DNA from: Naganishia liquefaciens
Lineage: Eukaryota > Basidiomycota > Tremellomycetes > Filobasidiales > Filobasidiaceae
Length of the DNA stretch: 64,000 bases
Direction: 5' to 3'
NCBI GenBank assembly: GCA_013423385.1
Contig: BLZA01000017.1
Location: 992,001-1,056,000 of the forward strand
A program made the position numbers and the translations under genes. Below the pieces are notes generated by a model. That model worked only from the letters and a program-made list of their open reading frames with translations, was not told where the DNA came from and ran no database searches. Below, piece after piece: positions 15,791 to 25,638 of the stretch; within the stretch, counting starts at the first letter, position 1; the number at the start of each line of letters is the position of its first letter.

Positions 15791-16273
15791 CGCTTGCCGA
15801 CGACGACACCCGTATCGGAACGAAACAAGCGATCGTCAAGCTCGCCGACCGATCTTTTCGGCAGCTGTGCCCCTAGGATGTAACGATACCATTGAATCAG
15901 TAGGACGGCGGATGGCGGGCGTCGTCCTGTGTTGTAAGCTATACCTCCTATGACACTATGTCTAGTCATGCACATCTGTCACAAGTCGCTCCACCATCGC
16001 CTTGCCCATTTCTCCTCGCCTGATCTCGCCTCACCCTCTTTATATTCATAAGGTACAACGCTACATGCTTGACTGATGTAGTGCATACAGCATAACAAAG
16101 ATGGCAAATATTCACGAAAAACTAGACATCAAGAAGAAAAATGGAGAGAAAGAAATGTAATACCAAGGAAGACCACCTGTGCGCAGTGATCTTCCCCCGG
16201 GAGCCCACCGCTGAACCCAGCCAATCCCTGCCGCACTGGCTTGATGAGATTGACCCTCCCTGGTGGCGCACCA
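15791..16273. other. Intergenic, 3' of CSN7
   Basis: No supported gene. It lies between CSN7 and the convergent cysteine-rich orphan gene. Confidence 0.4.
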
Positions 16274-17104
16274 CTATACGTATTCCAACACGGCGTCATG
16301 CAGCGCACGTGCTGGGATCGGATGGGGTGTACATTCGGGCACTAGGCACAGTGTGGGGCAAGCACACTGACTCTTCCCGTCCAAGCTGCCCAGGGACAGC
16401 TCGGTACGTCCCGAACGACCTTCGCACTCGTTACATCTAGGATACACATCGACCAAAGCCGATGGACTCGGCGGCAGCGCAAGCACCCACCTTGTCGATC
16501 CACGGACCCGTAGGGCGGTCGACGAGGCCGGCGATCCAATCCTTCTGGCGGCCCAAACACCAGCACTTGAGCGGCGCCAGGTACACTCCCACAGGCGCCG
16601 GTATGGCGTACATCGTCGCTCTCTGGACCTGACATGAATCCAGAAACACGCCGTGACCTGCCGGCCCTTTGCCGGTCCAAGTCGGTACGGTACCGTGACA
16701 CCGGTTCCTCCCTGCCGCCAGAGAGGAAAGCCGGGCCCCTGCGCGGTGGGGTCGTCTGGCTTCCCCAAATCGTTCCAGGGCGTTGGCCAGGCACACTCGC
16801 ACTCGTCCGTCACCGCAAGGTACTCGGGATCGTTCATACACGCGAGTCCCCAGCTCACACGCTCCCCGCCGGCACACTACGGAGAGAGGAAATCTGGCGA
16901 AGACCACAGGCGTGCGAGCCCTCGTGTCACGCACCGGTTTCCCTTGCGATGGGGCGGTTCGTCAACGTCGACCCCGAGCTTCCTCTCCGGAGACCGTGAC
17001 AGGCGCCTCGACCCGTATGACCCTACGTCTGCAAAGATCAAATTGGGATCGAGACTGTTGCCAGCGTCGGCAGCCCCCCCTTCATCCTCAAGCGCGACGG
17101 CCAC
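16274..17104 (-). CDS. Orphan cysteine-rich protein (5' end unresolved)
   Basis: No known family recognised. Four blocks join in phase: (start unresolved, up to 17104)-16931, 16876-16702, 16657-16491 and 16426-16274. Introns run 16877-16930 (GTGACA...GTAG), 16658-16701 (GTGTCA...GCAG) and 16427-16490 (GTGGGT...CGAG). The joined product carries many Cys and Trp (SWGLACMNDPEYL, ECECAWPTPWNDL, PLKCWCLGRQKDWIAG, SQCACPTLCLVPEC). The last acceptor could instead be at 16438, but that breaks phase. No in-frame ATG is present in the first block, so an upstream exon is missing, possibly beyond or within the minisatellite at 17.2-17.5 kb. Cys spacing suggests a disulphide-stabilised protein; secretion is not shown. 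Confidence 0.5.
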
Positions 17105-17177
17105 AAGAGGCGAGTTACGGGCAGCCGATGGTCATACGCTTCCAGATAAGCAAAGGGCCACATGATTGACAACCGTT

Positions 17178-17292
17178 GTCGGAGTCGGATTGTCGGAGTC
17201 GGATTGTCGAGGGCGGTTGTCGAGGACGGTTGTCGAGGGCGGTTGTCGAGGGCGGTTGTCGAGGGCGGTTGTCGAGGGCGGATGGCGAGGGC
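17178..17292. repeat. 13-bp minisatellite (unit GTCGAGGGCGGTT)
   Basis: About two copies of a TGTCGGAGTCGGAT-like unit are followed by six or more copies of GTCGAGGGCGGTT, with one or two changes per unit (for example GAGGACGG at 17222-17229). It is directly adjacent to a second array with a related GTCGA core. Confidence 0.85.
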
Positions 17293-17346
17293 GATTGCGA
17301 AGTCAAGTTCTCGTTTCAGTAGTAAAGGTGGAAGTCGGAATGGCGA

Positions 17347-17474
17347 ATTCGTAGTCGAAGTCGTGATCGAAGTTATAGTCGAAGTCGTAGTCGAAGGTGT
17401 AGTCGAAGTCGTAGTCGAAGTCGTAGTCGAAGTCGTAGTCGAAGTCAAAGCCGAAGTCGAAGTCGAAGTCGGAT
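17347..17474. repeat. 12-bp minisatellite (unit GTAGTCGAAGTC)
   Basis: About ten imperfect copies. Because the unit is 12 bases long, the array keeps frame; on the minus strand it reads as Thr-Ser-Thr-Thr repeats, and on the plus strand as Val-Glu-Val-Val. It could be coding in an upstream exon of the neighbouring cysteine-rich gene, but no junction was found. Confidence 0.85.
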
Positions 17475-18535
17475 TGGAGAAATCGTGGGTAAGATGGTGG
17501 TGCCGAATGTCGTCAAGGTGTGCTGGAGGCGGATGTCGAGGGCGAGATCATGCTGTTGGCGATACTGGTTGGCGAGGGGGGACATTTGATGGCGAAAGCA
17601 GGTCTTCTTATCTCCAGAGACCGGAAGCGAGGAGGGGGATTGGCGGCTCCAGCGTGGCAGTCTGTCCCCCCACCCCAGGCTCCCTCCCCAAACTCCAGTT
17701 CCGTTTCCGCTTGCGCTTGTGGGCTCTCGGACTGACGACCCGAAAGTCCGAAAAGCACGATTCCAGCCAATCACCAAGGGTCTTTGTAAGCAAGCAGGCC
17801 AGCAAGCCAGCATGCGCTTTTTGCGTACTCGCCAGAGTGGACTTGACGCGCCCGGGTGAGGTCTCGATGCTCTGCCGTGGATTTGGAGCGTCAAAAAGGC
17901 AAAGTTGCGCAGAGATCGCTTCAGGCATGTCTTGATTCATTCAGATCCTTGCCAATTCAGATTGATATCACCCCAACACGTGAGTTATCACCCAAAGTCG
18001 TTGATTCTGAAACGCGGGAGAATAGTTACGGCATTCAGGGGTATTTCAGGGGTATTTCGGGGACCCCAAGGAGCTGCAAGAGCTGCAGAAAACCCTGTAT
18101 TCCTGAAACGGCAAGACAGCCAAGGAGGAATTTTCTGCGAAAATCAGGCAATTCTCGGAGGCATTCAAGCGAGGTGCGCCCAAGAGACGGCTGGAAGGCT
18201 CAGCGAAGCGTGACACACGTTGTCCAGCTCGTTGTTCTTCTGCTCAGCTATTCTGCCATTTTGCTCCGCTGCCGGCCGCCAGCCGGCTTGCCGCTAGTAA
18301 GCTCGCTATCGCCGCACATACAGTCAAATGCTTGAAAGCTCAAACCCCGCTAAACCCAAAAGCTAGCTCAAGAGCTTACACAGGATCAATGATCCGCCGA
18401 GCTGCCGAGTCCACCAGCTATTGTCGTCTACCTACCGACTTGCAAGAACGAGCGTAACATGGCTCTGGGACGCGCTCTTGTAGACAGGCTGGTAGATAAC
18501 GGCTCCCGGGATGCATCGCATGTTTTTCTCTCTTC

Positions 18536-18750
18536 CCTCTCAAAAATCTGAGCATTTCAGCGGATGCAGAGAGATCATTGCCTATCGAGTATGCCTTCAG
18601 AGACCGGGCTGGAGGCTGCCAGAGATGTACCAGTGTTCTAAGCTGATTGGCGTTCATGACTGGTAGTGCCAAGACCTTGATAAATCACGTATATGAGGTT
18701 CTACGTGAATGTCGAGGCTTGATGATATTGTCATCGGTTGGGGCTTCGCG
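18536..18750 (-). repeat. Diverged dispersed repeat, copy A
   Basis: The reverse complement of this segment aligns by eye with 33808-34020 on the plus strand. The best-conserved core is GCACTACCAGTCATGAACGC followed by TCAGCTTAGAACACTG; similarity then falls to roughly two thirds over about 200 bases. The reading frames do not stay open equally in both copies, so no protein is proposed. The family is unknown. Confidence 0.7.
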
Positions 18751-18956
18751 TTGATAAACGTCGTCTGGTGACGATACTGAATGATGCTCATAACCTCGAC
18801 TCTGCCATCCCTCAAAGCTGATCAAGCGGTACTGCCTGCCTCCTGCCTGCAGCGGTTCAGACCGGCATTCGCTTCTGTTCCCTACATCTAGCATCGGCCC
18901 TGCGAGGCAAGGATACCCAAGTATCAGCAATCATCTAGGCAGAACGAGACGCACAC

Positions 18957-20031
18957 TCACGTCTTGAGCTCCATCAAATCATCTTCATCGAGCTCTCCAA
19001 CCCAATCCCATAACCGTCCAAAGTCCTCCTCCATCGCTCCAACGGCCGCTTTCTGGAAGAAAGCCTTGGTCCCTATCGCAGCGGCATTCTCTACCGGTAT
19101 TCTTGCGTTGGCAGACGGTGAAAGTGGTGTCGCGGGTGACGGCGTCATTTGCGGTGTTGCTCCTTTCCCGGCCGTCGGTCCGACTGCAGAGCCTCGACTT
19201 GCGGCGAGTGGTAATGGTATCACCCACATCTTCTCTCGTAAACGCTTGTGACGTTCGCGATCCTCCTCCATCCGTTTCAGTGTGTCGCTGCGGGAGAATT
19301 CTGTCGATACCGGTGCGGTGCGTTTGCGGCTTGATGGGGTGGTGGTGGTAGGAGCAACAGTAGCTGTTGGGCTACAAAAGTGAAGACTGTCAATTCGACA
19401 TGATACCGAGGAAGCTGCAACAATCTTACTGGGTCCGACGCTGCTCTAGTACTTTCATCATCCTATCGCATACTTCGACCTGGATTGCGTGCTTTTGGCG
19501 TAGCGATTGAATTACCTACAGTGAGCAGGTCCGGTCAGCTTCGTTTAGAGTGGCAGGAGACTTATGTATGGTATGGGAGACTTACTTGCTTCGCACTCAG
19601 CAGATTGAGCATCCCCTCCTTTCCCTCGGGTACAACGTACCCTACTAGCGTTTCCATATCCCTTTCCAGGAAACCAGCATACGGCAGCTCTGCAATTCGT
19701 CCACTTGAAGGTCCTGCACTGCTAGACGACGTTGACGGTAGGGAGTTTGCGCTGATGACAGGATCGCAGAGCGTATCCAGCATGTAGAAGATGTTAATCC
19801 GTGCGTTGAGTGAACCCTGCGGCCAACTACGTGAGTCAACAGCGCAGCTCGTATGGACGGGAGACTCACCTTGGCCGTTTCTTCCATGATACACTCCCAT
19901 AGATCTTCGCCGCACTTTCTTCCATACTTGACAGCATACGACACGACTGCTTGAATCGACTGTTGTGATGCGTTCAAGCGGCGCAGCAGTTGAAGAAAGT
20001 GAAGACGAGCTTCGAAAGCGTCGAAGGACAT
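18957..20031 (-). CDS. CTK3: CTD kinase subunit gamma Ctk3/Lsg1
   Basis: Exons 20031-19870, 19816-19586, 19515-19430 and 19371-18957 give 297 residues. Ctk3 is the third subunit of the CTDK-I kinase that phosphorylates the RNA polymerase II C-terminal domain. The N-terminal CID-like domain is clear: FEARLHFLQLLRRLNASQQS, then SLNARINIFYMLDTLCD and YVVPEGKEGMLNLLS. A basic coiled region (MEEDRERHKRLREKMW) and an acidic C-terminal motif (WDWVGELDEDDLMEL) follow, as in other fungal Ctk3. The start is the ATG giving MSFDAFEARL; the frame is open further upstream, but homologues begin here. Confidence 0.9.
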
Positions 20032-21271
20032 AGTTGATGAGGGCAAGATGCGCTGTTTTCCTGTAGATTGACCAGGTGGAAGAGTGTCTTCGTCGTCAGC
20101 TTCCTGATAAAGGCGATTCCCTGTGCGGCGAGAAAGGCTGTCTGCAAAACTTGATGGCTGGTTCAGCGTCAAGTTGCGAAGGTTGAAGTTGCAGGGAAGC
20201 CCAAGTTCAATTACTGTTCAATGTGAGACCGTTGAATTTGGATCCGCATAGATCGGATGACATCTCCGCCGCGTCTGGATTTCTGAAACCTGGAAAGGTT
20301 GCATGGACTTGAGTCCCAGACTGTCTGTTCGCCACTCCCTGTCAAAGCATTGATCAGACTCTTCTCCAACGGGAGATCTCGCATCATCTTCGCGCAGGAC
20401 CACGCTCAAAGTATCACCGGCGGCGGACCTGCAAGTGCTTAATCCTATCAGAAATACATTTGGGACCGCTCGCCTTCGTTATCTTGTCAGCCGATCAATC
20501 GCAACCCTCCGTCTGTCGTTATTCTCAAATTCCGGGAGTCAACCCTCACCGTGTCCGCCATTGGATCTTCTCTTGCTCTCATAGTCACGAGGATTTACAT
20601 CCAGGTTAGGCTCTTCACTTTCAGATATCTGGCCTTTCGGATGCGAAGGCAGGGAAGCCGAGATTGGGACGAGTCTTCAAAGGACGATACTCGTATCCGG
20701 AGTCGTTATCAAGAGCTCAGGGATCAACCCATCAGCGGAAAGGAAGCTGGAATGAGCAAAGACAATGGGACGCGGCGGCAGTATGTGCAAGTCGCGGATC
20801 CTGTTCAACGGCGTCTCGGTAACCGAATTTGTCGTCAGGTATCTCCAGGAAATTGGTATCGCGCTACATCTCTCACAACACCATTGAATTCGACATCTAC
20901 ATGCCTTTCACAAACCCCGACTTTCGAACACGGCTCGAGGTTCAAGTCGACGCCGTGATTACATGACGAATATGGATCCCGGCGGATGCAACTGTCGCGT
21001 CCCCTTCGTGGGAAAAGCGCAAGATTGGCACGCACGGAGGAACGACGCGAGCGGCGCTGACGGAACAGGAAGGTGCAGCAACGCAACACGCGCGTGCGTC
21101 CCATCGCATCGCATCGCTCACCATCGCCCAGTCTGGTAATTTCTCATCTGCGGATCGACCAGCACCTATCGCATCGTGGTCAAGTCGCCTTCGCATATCG
21201 CTCACCTCCGAACCGTTGCGACATCCCCGTAGATCGGAACTCAAGCTCTTCGACTAGATCTATTCCGCAAC
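20032..21271. other. Intergenic with ambiguous coding potential
   Basis: Between about 20440 and 20960 all plus-strand frames are partly open and there are plausible splice sites (for example GTTAGG at 20605, AG at 20652). One frame ends with a well-formed peptide (HNTIEFDIYMPF) before a stop near 20964. I could not find a chain of exons with consistent phase or a recognisable family, so no gene is called. The remainder holds the promoters of CTK3 and the PWWP gene. Confidence 0.3.
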
Positions 21272-23485
21272 ATGTCCGATTCCGAACAACAAGCCAAGGC
21301 GGCCACGCCCGAGGACGTCGTCATGGAAGAAGACAAGGCACCCGTCACGGAAGGACAGGAGGCAGTCCCCGCTACCGAGGAGGAGACGGGAGCCAAGGAA
21401 TCTGATGACAAGGCCGCAGGATCGGCAAAGCCCAAGAGCAAGACCTCGGAATCGGCCAAGAAGGGAAACGGAACAAGTAGCAGGAAGGTTGCCGGAAAGT
21501 TCGCAAAGGCGGACGCAAAGGAGACGGGCAAGTTCAAGATCGGAGATCTGGTTACCGGTCGTGTCAAGGGATACCCCTTCTGGCGTGAGTACTTCATTTC
21601 TCCATTCGGTCCGTGACTGCAAGCGTGCCATCGGAGCAAAAGGGGAGTCACCTCCAAGTCAAGGGAGCAGACCAACGGACAAGTTGGATTCCTCTCGAGC
21701 GATGCGGGACCATCTCGGTCTTGTACTGGCCAAAGTCGTTAGGAGGCCGTTTCCTGCGTTTTACCCTCCATTCCATACACGCTCGAAAGCTGCGAAACCT
21801 GTGCTCATCGTTTTTCTCCCATTTTCGCTCTTCAATCTGAATCTTACGACAATTCCAGCCGCCGTGGTGTGTATCCTTTTCCTCCCTCCCCTTGCTGAAC
21901 GCGGAAGCTGACCGGACCTTGCCCTAGGTTGTGGACCCCGAGACCGTCCCGCCGAAAGTTGCGAAGCAGAGGCCGAGGGGAGGAAACGTCGTTTGCATTC
22001 AGTACATGACAGCGGGTGAATAGTACGTTTTTTGCAGGCATGATCTGCTCCAAGTCGCCGACTCCGAGATTGTATCCTTCAGCTCTTGGTTCCCGCCTAC
22101 TCCCGCCAATGTCAGGCCGTTGCCAAAACATGAAATCGAGGCGTATCTCAAGAGCGGTGACAGCAAGAAGACTGAGGGAGGGCTGTATCGAGCATACGCC
22201 TGTGCCCAGCATCCCAAGGAATGGATCGCCGAGCAAGAGCAGTATCGGCGCGAAGACGCAGCCGGCGCCGCCGAATCGGAGCCAGCCGAGGATGAGGATG
22301 AGCTTGCAGAGGACGAAGACGGCGAGCCTGCAGCCAAGTCGGGCGACAAGAGGAAGAGGGCGACCGCGGACGTGAAGAAGCCCACCAAGAAGGAACCTGC
22401 GTCCAAGAGGGCCAAGACGGAGAAGGCTCCCGCGAAGAAGGTTCGTGCAATGTTCATGTCTGAAACCGCCAATGGCATGGCTGATTGTGTTTGCATCGCG
22501 ATCCGCAGTCCGCCAAGAAAGACTCTGCTGATGATAACGAGGAACCCGTCTCCAAGAAGGCTTCGACCTCCAAGGCCCCCTCGTCCAAGAAGGCTCCCGC
22601 GTCCAAAAAGGGTGCTGCTCCTACCTCAGCCAAGGAGACTGCGGACAGCAAGGAGAACAAGGAGGAAGGTGGCGATGGTACGTGAACCCGGGTCTGTTTT
22701 CCGCGTTCAGAAAATTGATCAATCACCGAACCTTCAACCTTCCCTGATTTTGTCATCCTTGCACTCGCTCGCTTTTCGATGGAACAGACGCTTTGGCCAG
22801 CGATCCTGAAGCTACCAAGGTCCGAGATTGGCGTCACAAGCTTCAGCGTGCATTCTTGAGCAAGTCGGTACCGGCCGCCGAGGTGAGTCATCCGGAAACT
22901 CTGTGTCCTATTTGCCGCTCAAAGAATGTCTCTGGTCGCTGTGGTCCCTGTAGGAGATGGACACCTACGACAACTTGTTCACTACGATCGAGAATTACCA
23001 GCATATGACTGTTGCATACCTTGCTGTGAGTGTCAAATTGCCTAGAACTCATTCCAAATCAGCCATTGACGTTGTCATATCCCTTTTAGCACTCCAAAAT
23101 CGGCAAGGGTGAGATCTCATAGCCCAATTTCTGAGATGCTGAGGAGAAGGCTAATCAGTCTTTGCATTTTCCCAGTCATGAAGAAGATTGCCGCTTTGAC
23201 CAGCATTCCGCGAAACGATGAGCTCAAGATTACCGACCGTGCGCATGCTTTGATGCAGAAGGTGCGGGGGACATTGGTGCAGGCTGTTTCCGATAGCATT
23301 AGCTCATATTCACGCTTTCACAGTGGACTGAACAGATTGACAACGGCAAGCCTGCTGAGGCTGTTGGTAATGGAGACGTCGCCGCGGATGCCAAGGCGGG
23401 AGAGGCTGCGGAAGATAAGACAAAGACTGATGCACCAGCCGCTGAGGACGAAGGCAAGGCGGCCGTCAACGAATCAGCAGAGTAG
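21272..23485 (+). CDS. PWWP-domain protein with TFIIS-N/LEDGF-like domain
   Basis: Exons 21272-21584, 21859-21866 (8 nt), 21928-22440, 22509-22677, 22788-22882, 22954-23025, 23090-23108 (19 nt), 23176-23261 and 23324-23485 give about 478 codons. The PWWP fold starts at FKIGDLVTGRVKGYPFW; the 8-nt exon supplies PAV of the conserved WPAVVVDPETVPP. After a basic/acidic linker of Lys-rich repeats comes a helical TFIIS N-terminal/integrase-binding-like domain (WRHKLQRAFL, YDNLFTTIEN, KIGKVMKKIAALTSIP, LKITDRAHALMQKW). PWWP domains bind methylated histone H3 and DNA; this layout matches LEDGF/HDGF2-type chromatin readers. Odd: an in-frame TAG at 22021-22023 falls inside the PWWP domain, with conserved sequence on both sides. 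Confidence 0.75.
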
Positions 23486-24211
23486 GAGATCGACGCACAA
23501 AAATTTCGGCACAAAATCGCGAGCGCCGACCGCAGGCGATCTGTCAATCCCTGATGGTCAAGCTTCGAACGGGTCCGACGACTTCTGCCTTCGGCTTTCG
23601 AATTTTGCCTCATCGTCATTTTTCTCTTTTTTGGGGGGTCCTAATATAAAGCATGTAGCATGTATAGCAATCGAACGATTCAACGCAATTGCGGCTACAG
23701 GATGTTTGCAATGTAAAATCGCCGATGCCGCTCGCTAGCTGTCCATCTGAGGCTTGACAACCTACATATTCCCCGTCGGTCGTAAAGATTACAGAAGTAA
23801 TGAATATTATCAGTGTAATTCAATGAACGCGAGCGGTCCTTGTCGGCTCGGATCAGGTCCAGGATGCCAGATGTGTCGTTGGCCGGTACCAGATCACGGA
23901 CGCATTTCAAAGGTTCTGCGGCATTCAACCTCAAAAGAATGACTTGTGGGATGCGAGAGGGCATCTACAGACCTCGCATGTACGATCGGACGACTGGTAT
24001 GAGCATTGGATGCCACGCCGGTAAACTCTGAACCCGTTGTACAAGCTATTTTCATCGCATGTCATATTACTGGTAATACAAAAGTTCCCAAAAACTCTGA
24101 GCTGACGCGAATGACTTGGAGCGGCTGGGATTCTGAATTGAGTTGTGTTGTAGGAGATGTCATTCGCTTCGCGGCCTTACAAGACCGAAAGCGGAATTAG
24201 AGGCAATGTAA
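23486..24211. other. Convergent intergenic region
   Basis: 3' regions of the PWWP gene and TIM17. No other gene supported. Confidence 0.4.
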
Positions 24212-25307
24212 TTATGCGGTAACTGCCGGTGGTGCAGCTTCCGGCACTGGCAAAGAGACAGCAAGCGGGACTATCAGCGCTTATGACCAAAGAATGATCA
24301 TCCTAAACGTACGAGGCAGTTGTGGTATCGGTTGAGCGAACATTCTGCCCATGAGCACACCAATTCCTTCAAATACACCCAACAGGATTGCACATCCTAC
24401 GGCACCACCGAATGCTGCTTTCGGTCCACCTGCGAGAACCTCATCATCAGTCGTGTCTGTAGCGCAATGAGGCAATGCTGCTTACCTCGAGCAGCCAAAC
24501 AACCACCTGTCAAGAATCCACTCATGATGGCGTTCCAAGGGTCCTCCTTCTGTCTGTATCCCTTAACCGCACAGTCGAATGTACTGAACATGCCTCCCCA
24601 GATACCGAAGTTTCCACCAAGAACAGGTGCACGCGCCTTGATTGCGGAAAGAGATCCGGCGAGACGTTCACCCCGAGGAGAAGCACGCGCGCCCTTGATT
24701 CCGTGCCATACCTGAATGGCGTGAGATATAAGTCATGGCTATGGCTATACCGATTTGTCGATGGAACGTACACCACCACCGCTGTTTCGAGGGGAAAGTT
24801 GAAATACAATCATCAGCGTCATTTCTGTTTCTTCTAGAACCGTATACGAACATCTGCGAGAAGGGCAATATTGTCAGTTTTCATCCATGGACTAAAACAG
24901 CCGCTAAAATACGTACAGCACCCATGGCTTGAATGCGCAAAATGACGCAAAACAGCGTTTCGGAGGTCAGTTGAGATCGCCCTAGGAACTCTCATTCATC
25001 AAGATATACGTACAGAACGCTCCACCTGTATCCCCGATCATAAAGTAGCAATTCCATCATGTATCCAGAATGTGACAATCGAGCAGAAAGCGGAATCAAG
25101 GCGACAATGCAAGAAAAGTGCGGTAGTCAGTTTCGGAGACTCGGCGCCGCGAAGCCCTGTGAAGAGAGATGCATATGTACCGAAGTCGTTCAAGATGACC
25201 CAAGGACTACAAGTAGATGGTAAAAGATGAGCATACCGACAACTCGTATGACGTAGTGACCTTTCTGCAACATACCATGGGTCTCGAGTGTGATCGCCGT
25301 GTGACAT
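24212..25307 (-). CDS. TIM17: Mitochondrial import translocase subunit Tim17
   Basis: Nine exons: 25307-25276 (32 nt), 25206-25181 (26), 25025-25014 (12), 24927-24917 (11), 24853-24852 (2), 24781-24772 (10), 24711-24486 (226), 24429-24313 (117) and 24246-24212 (35). Together they code 156 residues, the normal Tim17 length. Tim17 is a channel-forming core subunit of the TIM23 presequence translocase. The product carries the family landmarks [73 protein letters not shown] and a final hydrophobic helix. The 2-nt exon plus the first base of the next exon makes the conserved Ile of GAIGGG. Without the last intron the frame runs on to 24281 with a different tail; the spliced tail ([11 protein letters not shown]) looks more like other fungal Tim17. 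Confidence 0.88.
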
Positions 25308-25638
25308 TTTGGCCTTTATGAGTCTGCTCTGAGGTCCAGGAAGACGAAGCGGGTCCTTGCAATCGCTATCTGGTTGGTCCTGAGATCCTGTGTAATGCTC
25401 GTGCTGGCGGTTATCTTCATACTCTACATGTCGTTGCCTTGTCATGTTTTTCCAGATTCCTCGATCGTTCCGGGGAAGCTGGAGAGGTCGGAGCTTCAGA
25501 AGCGCGGCGAGAAAGCTTAGGTAAGCGCGCTACGCCTGAAACGGCCGATCGAGCCAGTCGAGGTTTCAGGTTGGTCCAAGACGTTTCTTGCATTCGATTC
25601 ATCCTCGAGATGGACGACGATTAGGACGGGACAAGAGT
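25308..25638. promoter_or_regulatory. Divergent promoter region, TIM17 / AsnRS
   Basis: A 331-base spacer between opposed starts of two mitochondrial-function genes, which could share control. No specific site was identified. Confidence 0.5.

Larger units (their letters stand above)
17105..18956. other. Gene-poor stretch with minisatellites and a diverged repeat
   Basis: Apart from the tandem repeats and the dispersed repeat listed separately, I see no gene with consistent splicing. Reading frames here are broken and lack family resemblance. Confidence 0.45.

Noticed and set aside
15331-15975. Minus-strand frame of about 214 codons over CSN7 exons 6-7
   Set aside because: Antisense to well-supported CSN7 exons, with no recognisable domain.
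20031-20170. Upstream extension of the CTK3 frame to about 20172
   Set aside because: The frame is open, but Ctk3 homologues begin at the FEARL block and the ATG at 20031 fits; the rest is likely 5' UTR.
24281-24312. Unspliced C-terminus of TIM17 ending at 24281
   Set aside because: A strong GTACGT donor and a TTTGCCAG acceptor give a Pro-rich tail typical of fungal Tim17, so the spliced form was preferred.
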